Source: JADJWR01 sp963847675 | GTDB lineage: Bacteria > Pseudomonadota > Gammaproteobacteria > Burkholderiales > Burkholderiaceae_F | Direction: 5' to 3' | Assembly: GCA_963847675.1 (NCBI GenBank) | Contig: CAWKAP010000004.1 | Span: forward strand, 1-64,000 | DNA length: 64,000 nucleotides | Shown: piece by piece, positions 1 through 8,700 of the stretch | Position numbering within the stretch: the stretch's first letter is position 1 | Layout of the letters: every line of letters begins with the position of its first letter | Made by a program: the position numbers and the translations under genes | The notes under the pieces: model-generated | Told to the model about the DNA's origin: nothing | The model's database searches: none | The model's input: the letters and a program-made list of their open reading frames with translations, nothing else

Positions 1-1839
1 CATGCCATTGGAGCCCCAGCACTTCAGGCCACCCGCACTGGTCACCGCACAGGTGTGTGCAGAGCCAGCAGCAATGGCCACGACCCCGCTCGTCAGACCC
101 ACCACGTCGACCGGCGCCAGTTGTTGGGTGTCGCTGCCGTCGCCGAGCTGGCCGCTCCAGTTGCCGCCCCAGCACTTGACGCCGCCGCCGCTGACCACCG
201 CACAGGTGTGATCCGCGCCCGCCGCCACCAGGGTGCTGCCGATTGCGGCGGACGTCGCGGTTACGCTGTCGAGCATGAGCAGGACGCCGGTGCTGCCCGC
301 CGCGGTGCGCGTGCTGTCACTTGGTGGTTGCGGCGAGTCCGCGTTCGACGGGGGATTGCCCACAGGGGCCGCACTCGCCGTCGACCCGGGCATCCGCGTC
401 GAGGCGGGCCTCGTCTCTTCGGTCGCCTCGCTTCCTACACTCCATCCGGCGGCTGCGATGCTCAGGTCGAGCAGTCTCAGGTCCCTGGCTAGACCGCCCG
501 CGCGCGCGTCGTCGACCGATGCAGTCGCCTCGCGCAGTCTTGCAGCGCCTCGTCGACGGAGAGCGCCGGGTGCTGCTGCTTGAGCAGCGCAAACGCGCCC
601 GCCACGTGCGGCGCCGCCAGCGAGGTGCCGCTCAGCGTCTCGTAGCTGTTGCCGGGGATCGAGGAAGTGATGTAGCTGCCCGGCGCCAGCAGGCTCAGGA
701 ACGGCGCCACGTTAGAGTAGGTGGCAATCGAGTCGATGCCCGCCGGCACAGAACGACGTATCCGGACCGGCGGTGCAGCTGGCCCCGACGCTGATCACGT
801 TCGACAGGCACGCCGGTGCCGCCAGTGCAGTGGTGGCCGTAGCGTTACCCGCCGCCGCCACCGTGGCGATGTCCACCGAGCGCAGCAGCGCGACGGCGTC
901 GGCCAGCGCCGGATGCTCGGCGTCGCAGACCGTCTGATCGTCGTAGATGTCCTTGCCGGCCAGGCTCAGGTTCACCGCCGCAATACGCTGGGCGCTACCG
1001 AGTGCATAGACCCGTTCCAGTGCCTTGAGTAGATCGCTGTCCCATGCCCCGATGCCGCTGCCGTCGGTCAGCCGGCTGTAGATCTGCAGCGCGATCAGGT
1101 TGGCCTCGGGCGCGATGCCACTGAGGCCATCGGGCACCGTCACGCCCGGCGACGATGCCGGCCACATGCGTGCCGTGATCGCAGTCGGCCAGCGCCGCAT
1201 CGCAGTTCGTTGCAGAACCGGCCTGCGTGGACTGCTCCGGACCGCCCGGACAAAGCGACACCGTGGCCGGCTGCACCGCATTGCCAACCCAGGTGCTGGA
1301 GTAGCAGGCCTCGGCGACCACCCTGCCGGCGAGGAACGGATGGCTCGCATCGACTCCGGTGTCGGGCAGCGCCACGGTCCAGCCGGCGCCGGTCAGTCCC
1401 CGCCGCCAGGCCGCCTCGGCCCCGATCAGGGCCGTGCTGCGCACCAGCGTCGGCTGGCGCAGGCGGTCTTCGGTGACGACTCGCCACAAGCGGCGAGGCC
1501 ACGAGTGCACGCAGCGCCTGCGCATCGACCTGCGCGGCGATGTACGGGAGGTACGTGTAGCGGGTACGGATGCTGGCCGCCGAGACGGGTGATGAGCTCC
1601 GCGACCTGATCCTGCGCGACGGCGATGCGGTGGCGCTGCGCCAGCGCCTGCGCGGCATCGAGGTCGCCTTCCGGACGATACGGCTGCTCAAGCGTGAGGC
1701 CAACGAGGACCCGAACCGGGGCGTGCGCCTCGACACGCTGCGATCAGCTGCTGCAGGGATTCGGTGGAGTGGGTTCGGCTGAGACAGCGACTGAGGCGAG
1801 CAGGGAGACTGCTGCCAGGAACATGCGCACGGCTCGCAT
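1..1839 (-). CDS. Subtilase (S8) with C-terminal RCC1 repeats, frameshifted, runs off the left edge
   Basis: Secreted serine protease. The start at 1839 has a GGAGG five bases upstream and opens a signal peptide (MRAVRMFLAAVSLLASVAVSA). An I9-type propeptide follows, then the S8 domain: catalytic Asp in DTGVD, His in DHGTHVAGI, oxyanion Asn in AAAGN and Ser in SGTSLAAPHVAGA. After the protease (below about 440) comes a Pro/Ser-rich linker and then at least two RCC1-type repeats (HTCAV..GG.KCWG, GQLGDGS) that run past base 1 with no in-frame stop. The frame breaks near 1770, 1575, 1140, 770 and 540 and resumes each time, so sequence indels are likely. The N-terminal half is paralogous to the next gene (2136-6125). 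The protease call is firm; the RCC1 fusion depends on correcting the break near 540. Confidence 0.8.
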
Positions 1840-2135
1840 CGCGGCCTCCGCGTCTGTCCTACCGCGCAGACGGCAAGCCGGAGCCGTGCCCATGCGGCCA
1901 GAGCCAGCTCCGGCCGTTTCACCCACCCGTACTTGCGCCGAGAGCTCAGGCCGCCGCAGGCTTCCTGCCGCGGCCGTCCGGTGAAGTTGAATCAAGCATC
2001 GGCCTGACGCGCGAGGGCCGCATTGATCATGGGCAAGGCTCGGCGCGGCCGTCTGCCATGCATCCCGGGATCTGGAGCGTAGCCGGTTGGCGAGGTCCCC
2101 ACCATCGGATCGATGGCCGGTTTCAGCCGGTGCTG

Positions 2136-5100
2136 CTACGGCCCGAAGTTCTGGTTGATGCCTTCGAGGGTCGGCGTACCGGCCAGGTACTGCAGCGGTG
2201 CGTCCATCGTCTCGGGGACTTCTGTCACCTCGCGGATGATGTTCTGCGAGGCCTGGTAGGCGGGATCCAGCGCCAGCGAATCCGGATCGAGCGGATCGGT
2301 CGTCGGCAGCAGGTTGGAGGCCGCGCCGCAGCGCCTCGAGGAAGGCGACCGCCACCTCGGTCTTGTTCTCCATCCGGGGCCTTGCGCGCGAGCGCGTCCT
2401 GCCGTTCGGCCTGGTGATCGCACCGCGGCTCGACCATCGTCCTGCAGCGTCGGCTCGGTGATCTCCAGCAGGCCGTAGGTGAAGTCGGCGACGAAGTCCG
2501 AGCGCGACAGTGGCCGCCGTGATCAGCGCCGAGCCAGTAGTCCCTGCCGGCGGTATCGGCCGGCTTGCCGCCGACGTTCAGGTAGATGGCATCGACGTAG
2601 GCCGCGTCGTCCAGCGCGCCGTAGATCGCCGATGAAGCTCGGGTGATCGGCGAAGCCGGCCGCCATCGCGCGCATCAGCGTCAGGTCGTCCAGCCCCGAG
2701 GCGTAGGCCACCGCCTTCCAGAAGCCGAGGCCGTCGAAGTCGGCCGCGCGGGTGAAGAAGGCGATGTACAGCGCGGAGATCTTCTGCGGTGGTCGCCGGC
2801 GTGGCGAGTGAAGCGTCGCGGAGACGCTGCGCGCCGCCGTCATGCTGACCACGCACGTGCCGGTGCCCGCGCAGGCTCCCGACCAGCCCGCAAACGTCGA
2901 TTCGACGCCGGCGCTGCCGACAACGTGACCTGGTGCCGTTGGCATAAGCGACGTTGCAGGTGTTGCCGCAGTCGATTCCCTCGGGACTGCCGGTAACCGT
3001 ACCCGTACCGGTGCCGAGCCGGTCACCATCAGCGCGAAGACCGTCCCGGGCGAGGTCGTGCTGCTGAAAGTGCCATTGACGTCGCCAAGGGTCAACGTGG
3101 TCGTCACCGTGCCGCCCGGCGTGCCCGAGGAGGTGTGGCGCACACACACGCTCTGCGCGGGGGTAAGCGTGCCTGCGCTGCTCGTGAAGGTGCCGCTGCA
3201 GCCGATCGAGTACTGGCCGTTGACGACCGAGACCGCCGCGGCCGCGTCATATCCGCTCGGCGTGATCGCTTCGGAGGTGATCGAACCGTTGACCGCGACG
3301 CCGGTCCTGGGCGTGAAGCCGAAGGCATCCGGCGTCGTGTCGGGGATCCGGTCGAAGGTCGCCGTGACGCCGCGCGCTGCCGACATGCTGACCACGCACG
3401 TCCCCGTGCCCGAGCAGCCGCCGCCGCTCCAGCCTGCAAACATCGAACCGATGTCGGCCGTGGCGGTGAGCGTGACGGTGGTTCCGGAGTAGTAGTTCTC
3501 GACGCAGTTCGTGCCGCAGCCGATGCCCGCGGGGCTGCTGGTCACCATGCCGCTGCCGGTGCCGGCCTTGCTGACCGTCAGCAGGTAGATCGGCAGCGTC
3601 TTGCTGCTGAAGGTGCCGCTGACGCCACCGATGCTCAGCGTGGTCGTCACCACGGTGTTCGGCGTGCTCGATGCGGTGTGCCGCACGCATACCGACTGTC
3701 CCGGGCTGATCGTCCCCGCGCTGCTGGTGAAGGTCCCGCTGCAGCCGATCGAGTACTGGCCGTTGGCCACAACGACGGCCGTGGCCGTGTTGTATCCGCT
3801 CGGGACGATCGTGTCGGAAGTCACCGTCGAGCCAGGTGAGATGTCGGCCTGCGGTGTGAACCCGAAGACGTTCGGCGTGGTATCCGGGATGAAGTTGAAC
3901 CTGGCCGTGACGCTGCGCGCCGCCGTCATGCTGACCACGCAAGCGCCGGTGCCCGAGCAACCGCTCCCGCTCCAGCCCGCAAAGCTCGAATCGCCGCCGG
4001 CTGCTGCTGCGAGCGTGACGCTGGTGCCTGAAAGGAAATCCGCGCTGCATGACTGGCCGCAGTCGATCCCCGAAGGACTGCTGCTGACCGTCCCGCTGCC
4101 GGTGCCGATCCTGTTGACCGTCAGTGCGTAGTTCGGCAGCGTCGTGCTGCTGAAGGTGCCGTTGATTCCGCCGATGGTCAGCGTCGTGGTGACCGTGGCG
4201 CCCGGCGTGCTCGATGCCGTATGCCGTGCGCACACGCTCTGCCCGGGGTTGATCGTGCCGGCGCTGCTGGTGAAGCTGCCCGAGCAGCCGATCGAGTACT
4301 GGCCGTTGGCGACCGAGATGCCCGCCGCGGCGGCGTAGCCGGTTGGAATGATCGAGTTGGAAGTCACGGTCGCGCCGAGGGCCACGCCGGTCTGCGCCGT
4401 GAATCCGAACGGGTCCGGCGTCGTGTCCGGCCCGGCGTTGAACTCGGCGGTGACATTGCGTGCCTCGGTCATGCTGACCGCGCAGGCGCCCGTTCCCGAG
4501 CAGCCGCTGCCGCTCCAGCCCGCGAACGTCGAACCGCTGTCGGGCGTGGCCGTGAGCGTGACGTCGGTGCCCGAGAGGAAGTCCTCGGTGCAGACCGCGC
4601 CGCAACTGATGCCGGCCGGGTCGCTCGCGACCGTTCCGCTGCCGTTGCCGGCCTTGCTCACGGTCAACGCGTACTCGTTGCTGCCGGAGAGGAAACCCAG
4701 TTCGACGAGCTTCAGGCCGGTGACGACGCCGCCGCTGCGCGTGTCGTCGATCGTGGCCGCGTTGTCGCGCAACAGCGAGATGCCCTCGGACACCGAAAGC
4801 GAAGGCGTCTGCTGCTTCAGCAGGGCCCATGCGCCCGCGACGTGCGGCGTCGCCATCGATGTCCCATTCCAGGTCTGGTAACCGGTCCCCGGGAACGACG
4901 ACGTGATGTAGCTGCCCGGCGCAACCAGCGTGATGAACGAGGCGATGTTGGAGTAACTGGCCACCCCGTCGATGCCGGTCTGACACCGGCTGGAATCCGG
5001 CCCGGCATCGCAGCTGGCGCCGACGCTGACGGCCGACGAGATGCACGCCGGGTAGGACATCGAGGTCTTGTAGCTGTTGTTGCCGGACGCGATGACCACG

Positions 5101-6125
5101 GCGATGCCCGCCGCGCGGAGGTTGTCGATGGCGGTCTTCATCGCCGGGTTGGCGGAGTCGCAGGCGCTGTAGTAGCGGCTGCCGCCGAGGCTCATGTTCA
5201 CCGAGGCGATGTTGAAGGTGCTGCGCAGCGCGTAGACGCGTTCGAGGCCCTTGATGATGTCGCTGTCGAACGCACCGAGGTCGCTCGTCGAAGTCCGGAG
5301 GCTGAACACCTTGATCGCGATCACGCTGGCGTCCTTGGCGACGCCGGAAAAACCGCCCGGCGCATTCAGGCCGGTGGCGATTCCCGCGACGTGCGTTCCG
5401 TGCCCGCAGCCGTCGATCGACGTGTTGCAGTTGACGCCCGAGCCCGTCGCCGTCGAGGACGACGCGCCGCCGGGACAGAGAGACTCGTAGGTCGAACTGG
5501 CGGTCGAGTAGCAGGCCTCGGACACCACCTTTCCGGCAAGGAACGGATGCGTCTTGTCGACGCCCGTGTCCAGCACGGCCACGCTCCAGCCCGCGCCGGT
5601 CAGCCCCGCATCCCAGGCGATCGGTCCACCGATCAGCGGCACGCTCTCGCCGAGCAGCAGCTCGTTCACCCGGTCCTCGTGGATCGCGGTGACCAGCGGC
5701 GAGTTCATCAGTCCGCGAAGGGCAAACGCATCGACTTCGGCGGCCAGGTACGGAATGAACTCGAACCGGCCGTGCAGGCGTCCGCCGAGCCCGGCGAGTG
5801 CAGCCATCAGGCGCTCCTGCGCCGTCGCAATACGTGTGCGCTGCTCGCCGGCCTGCGCCGCGGCCGTCAATTCGCCCTCGGCGCGGAACGGCCGGTCGAG
5901 CCCGACACCGACGATGATCCGCACACGCTCGTTCGATTCGGCGCGCTGCAGCAGTTGCTGCAGGGCTTCGCTCGGAACGGGCTGGGCGAGGGCGGTCGAG
6001 GCCGCCAGGAGGGTCGCGGCGAGCAGACCGACGAAGAGGCGCACGTCGCGCGCTGCCGCGTCGGCCAGGCCGCGGGCGCGGCGGCTCAGCGGCGCAATGA
6101 GCGACCTGAGAGGGTTTGGACTCAC
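2136..6125 (-). CDS. Large subtilase (S8) with tandem Cys-bearing repeats and C-terminal DUF4214
   Basis: Exported or surface serine protease. The GTG start at 6125 has GGAGGG six bases upstream and overlaps the stop of the aldolase gene (GTGA). Order: signal segment ending ASTALA, I9-like propeptide, and S8 domain (Asp in VLDTGVD, His in GCGHGTHVAG, Ser in GTSMATPHVAGA). Four InlB-B-like units (LTVSKAGTGSG..., FAGWSGSGCSGTG) then alternate with three units beginning DTTPdaFGFTPqTGV and containing NGQYSIGCSGTFTSSAG. The C-terminus is DUF4214 (LYIAFFTRAADFDGLGFWK; second half YVDAIYLNVGGKPADTAGRDYW), ending NQNFGP. The frame slips near 3015 and back near 2925, then again near 2628, 2515, about 2400 and about 2330. 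DUF4214 is often found in large secreted proteins; its role here is unknown. Confidence 0.82.
2790..4685 (-). repeat. Intragenic tandem repeat, about 545-bp period, of the large subtilase
   Basis: Within the subtilase gene a compound unit of about 180 codons (an InlB-B-like unit followed by a DTTP...GQYSIGCSG unit) is repeated three times, with a fourth partial copy. The LTVxxxGxGSG starts fall near 4680, 4130, 3592 and 3034. DNA similarity between copies is high enough to make this a likely site of assembly error or copy-number variation. Confidence 0.8.
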
Positions 6126-6832
6126 CGCGTTCCCTCCGGCTGCTGGCCTTGGCCGTAGTGCTCGAACTTCGCCAGCACCCGCGCCATCTCGTCGTCCGGC
6201 AGCCGCGGCGGCTCGCCGAGCGCACAGGCGGCGAGGTACATGCGCGCCAGATGCTCGACTTCGATGGCCAGCGCGAGCGCCTGCGGCAAGGAGGCTTCGC
6301 AGGCGATCACGCCATGGTGCGCGAGCAGGCAGGCCTTGCGCTCGGCCAGCGCTGCGAGCGCGTGATCGGACAGCGCCTGCGTGCCGAAGGTCGCGTAGGG
6401 TGCGCAGCGGATGTCGGCGCCGCCGGCCGCGGCGACCATGTAGTGGAACGGAGGGATGCCGCGGCCGTGGCAGGCGAGTGCGGTGGCCGACGGCGAATGG
6501 GTGTGCACGATCGCGATCAGTTCCGGTCGCGCGCGATGAATGTCGAGATGGAATCGCCACTCGCTGCTCGGTTCGCGCCCACCCGTGTGCGAGCCGTCGG
6601 CCAGCCGCAGGAAGACCAGGTCGGCGGGCTGCAGTTCGCCGTAGTCGAGCCCGGTCGGCGTGATCAGCAGGCCGGCGTGCCTGCCGCGCGTGCAGCGCAC
6701 CGAGACATTGCCGGCCTTGTTGACGTTGATGCCGGCGTCGTTCATCGCGCGCGCGGTGTCGATCACCGCGCGGCGCAGTTCGTTCGAGTCCTCGGCCAGC
6801 ATCTGATCGCCGGGCATCGGTGTTCGCTTCAC
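6122..6832 (-). CDS. Class II aldolase/adducin protein, probable 5-methylthioribulose-1-phosphate aldolase (Ald2-like)
   Basis: A Zn-dependent class II aldolase of 236 residues. Visible features are the GNVSVR phosphate-binding segment, catalytic Glu in EPSSEW, and metal ligands HTH (VHTHSPSA) and His in LLAHHGV. The GTG start (6832) overlaps the mtnA stop (GTGA); an internal ATG at 6817 is the alternative. The stop overlaps the GTG of the subtilase in the same way. The family includes fuculose-1-phosphate aldolases and MtnB dehydratases. Immediate linkage to mtnA and the fuculose-aldolase-like sequence favour Ald2 of the DHAP-ethylene shunt, which cleaves 5-methylthioribulose-1-phosphate to dihydroxyacetone phosphate and methylthioacetaldehyde. 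That substrate is inferred, and MtnB-type dehydratase activity cannot be excluded. Confidence 0.8.
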   Translation of the reverse strand: MKRTPMPGDQMLAEDSNELRRAVIDTARAMNDAGINVNKAGNVSVRCTRGRHAGLLITPTGLDYGELQPADLVFLRLADGSHTGGREPSSEWRFHLDIHRARPELIAIVHTHSPSATALACHGRGIPPFHYMVAAAGGADIRCAPYATFGTQALSDHALAALAERKACLLAHHGVIACEASLPQALALAIEVEHLARMYLAACALGEPPRLPDDEMARVLAKFEHYGQGQQPEGTR

Positions 6833-7914
6833 GCAGCGGCGCGCGCCGGCGCGAAGAGACGTGCCAGTTCGGCCGGCCTCGCGATGCCGCGCTCGGTGAC
6901 GATGCCGGTGACCAGTCGCGCCGGCGTGACGTCGAAGGCCGGATTCGCCACCGGCGTGGTCGCATCGGCGAGCGCGACCTGCGTCGGCCGGCCGCTCGCG
7001 TCGCGGCCGCTGACGATGCGCACCTCGTCCGCCGCGCGCTCCTCGATCGGGATCTCGCGCAGCGCGTCGGCCAGTTCCCAGTCGATCGTCGGCGACGGCA
7101 CCGCGGCGTAGAACGGCACGCCGTTGTCGGACGCCGCCACGGCCTTCAGGTAGGTGCCGATCTTGTTGCACACGTCGCCGCCGCGGCTGACGCGGTCCGC
7201 GCCGACCAGCACCAGGTCGACCTCGCCCCGCTGCATCAGGTGCCCGCCGGCGTTGTCGGCGATCAGCGTGTGCGGCACGCCGTGCGCAGCCAGTTCCCAC
7301 GCCGTCAGCAGCCCCTGGTTGCGCGGCCGCGTCTCGTCGACCCACACGTGCACCGGAACGCCGGCGTCGTGCGCCTGGTAGATGGCCGACAGCGCCGTGC
7401 CGTAGTCGACGGTGGCGATCCAGCCCGCGTTGCAGTGGGTCAGCACGCGCACCGCCTGCCGCGTCCGCGCGTGCGCCGCGGCGATCAGTTCCGCGCCGTG
7501 GGCGCCGAGCGCGCGGTTGATCGCCACGTCTTCCTCGGCGATGCGGCCGGCCTCCTGCCAGGCAGCGTCGGCGCGCTCGCCCGCCGGCAACGGCTGCAGC
7601 AGCGCGCGCATTCGGCTCAGCGCCCAGCGCAGGTTGACCGCGGTCGGCCGCGTGGCGAGCAGCATGGCGTGGGCGGCGTCGAGCGAGGCGTCGGCGGCAT
7701 CGCGCTGCATGGCCAGGGCGATGCCGTAGGCGGCGGCGACGCCGATCAGCGGCGCGCCGCGCACCTGCATCGAGCGGATCGCGTGGGCGATCTCGTCGCA
7801 GCGCGCCAGCCGCAGCGTGACGAACGCAAACGGCAGTTGCGTCTGGTCGACGATGCGCACTGCATGCGGACCGTCCTCGGTGATCGAGCGCCAGGCAACG
7901 CCGTTGACCTTCAT
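6829..7914 (-). CDS. mtnA: S-methyl-5-thioribose-1-phosphate isomerase
   Basis: Cytoplasmic isomerase of the methionine-salvage/MTA-recycling route, converting 5-methylthioribose-1-phosphate to the ribulose-1-phosphate. The 361-residue protein has the family's normal length, the N-terminal VRGAPLIGVAAAYG segment, catalytic Cys in THCNAGW and catalytic Asp in VGADRVSRGGDVCNKIGT. It is intact. It heads a tightly overlapping run with the class II aldolase and the subtilase, so translational coupling is likely. No MTA phosphorylase or MTR kinase gene lies in the window. Confidence 0.95.
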   Translation of the reverse strand: MKVNGVAWRSITEDGPHAVRIVDQTQLPFAFVTLRLARCDEIAHAIRSMQVRGAPLIGVAAAYGIALAMQRDAADASLDAAHAMLLATRPTAVNLRWALSRMRALLQPLPAGERADAAWQEAGRIAEEDVAINRALGAHGAELIAAAHARTRQAVRVLTHCNAGWIATVDYGTALSAIYQAHDAGVPVHVWVDETRPRNQGLLTAWELAAHGVPHTLIADNAGGHLMQRGEVDLVLVGADRVSRGGDVCNKIGTYLKAVAASDNGVPFYAAVPSPTIDWELADALREIPIEERAADEVRIVSGRDASGRPTQVALADATTPVANPAFDVTPARLVTGIVTERGIARPAELARLFAPARAAA

Positions 7915-8100
7915 GCGGCCGATTCTACGGACGGGCGATGACTCGTTGCCGACGGCGGCAAGCGTCGTCGGACTAGCCGGATCGGACGGTCCCTTGGCCG
8001 GGACGTCGTCGTGGTCTCTGTTCGATGGGGGCGGCTGGAGCCTGCCGCGCGGCGGGACGGTCCAGGGGCCGTCCTCGGTGCCGGCGAGCCGCCGCGCCGA

Positions 8101-8505
8101 TCAGCCGCGCACGCCGGCGCGGCCCAGCTGTGTCTCGAAAAGTTGCTGGCAACGGGCGCAGCGCAGCGCCGCCGGGTGCGCCTGCAGCCGGCCCAGGGCG
8201 ATCGGCTCTTCGCAGTCGATGCACAGGCCGTATTCCCCGCCGTCGATGCGGGCCAATGCGCTCTCGATGTCGCGCAGCGCGGTGGCGGTGCGCGCGAGGT
8301 GCGTCACGTCGGCCTGCCGCTGCGTCTCGGCGGCCGCATCGTCGTCGGTCTCGTCCGCATGCCGTGGCAGTCCCGCTTCGTCGTGCCGGTGCTCGCCGTG
8401 GCCGTGCAGGCGCGCGTCCACGGCATCGGCTGCGGCGCGCTTCATCGCCAACAGTTGATGCCGGAACTGCTCGAGGGCGGCTGCGTCCAGTCCCGCTGAT
8501 GACAT
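8101..8505 (-). CDS. DksA/TraR-family C4 zinc-finger protein
   Basis: A 134-residue protein with a helical N-terminal half and a C-terminal C4 zinc finger (CIDCEEPI ... CARCQ), preceded by the DksA-type segment ALARIDGGEYGLC. Family members bind the secondary channel of RNA polymerase and adjust promoter response to ppGpp or stress. This one is short and His/Asp-rich in the middle, more like the small YbiI/TraR-type proteins than full DksA. It is transcribed divergently from the acetyltransferase gene, and a palindromic FNR-like site lies in the shared upstream region. GGAG precedes the ATG by nine bases. Confidence 0.85.
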   Translation of the reverse strand: MSSAGLDAAALEQFRHQLLAMKRAAADAVDARLHGHGEHRHDEAGLPRHADETDDDAAAETQRQADVTHLARTATALRDIESALARIDGGEYGLCIDCEEPIALGRLQAHPAALRCARCQQLFETQLGRAGVRG

Positions 8506-8556
8506 TGCGGTGAACTCCGGTCGCGTTCGAGCCTAAGTGCCGGGGCCTCGGTCGGC

Positions 8557-8570
8557 TTGACCGGAGTCAA
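8557..8570. promoter_or_regulatory. FNR/FixK-like palindrome TTGAC-N4-GTCAA
   Basis: TTGACCGGAGTCAA is a perfect inverted repeat matching the Crp/FNR-superfamily pattern TTGAY-N4-RTCAA. It lies 52 bp upstream of the DksA-like gene and 130 bp upstream of the acetyltransferase gene, between their divergent starts. A near-identical site precedes hoxF. Regulation by an FNR/FixK/DNR-type protein is inferred from sequence alone. Confidence 0.5.
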
Positions 8571-8700
8571 CCGTGGCGAAAAGTCGTCACCGGCGCTCGT
8601 CAGTAGTGCAAATGGACGGATTCCTCTTGTTACGCCGTCGCTGCGCCGCAGCATAATCGCAGTTGTCGACGCATTTGCGCATTCGCAGGCACTCCGCCAC

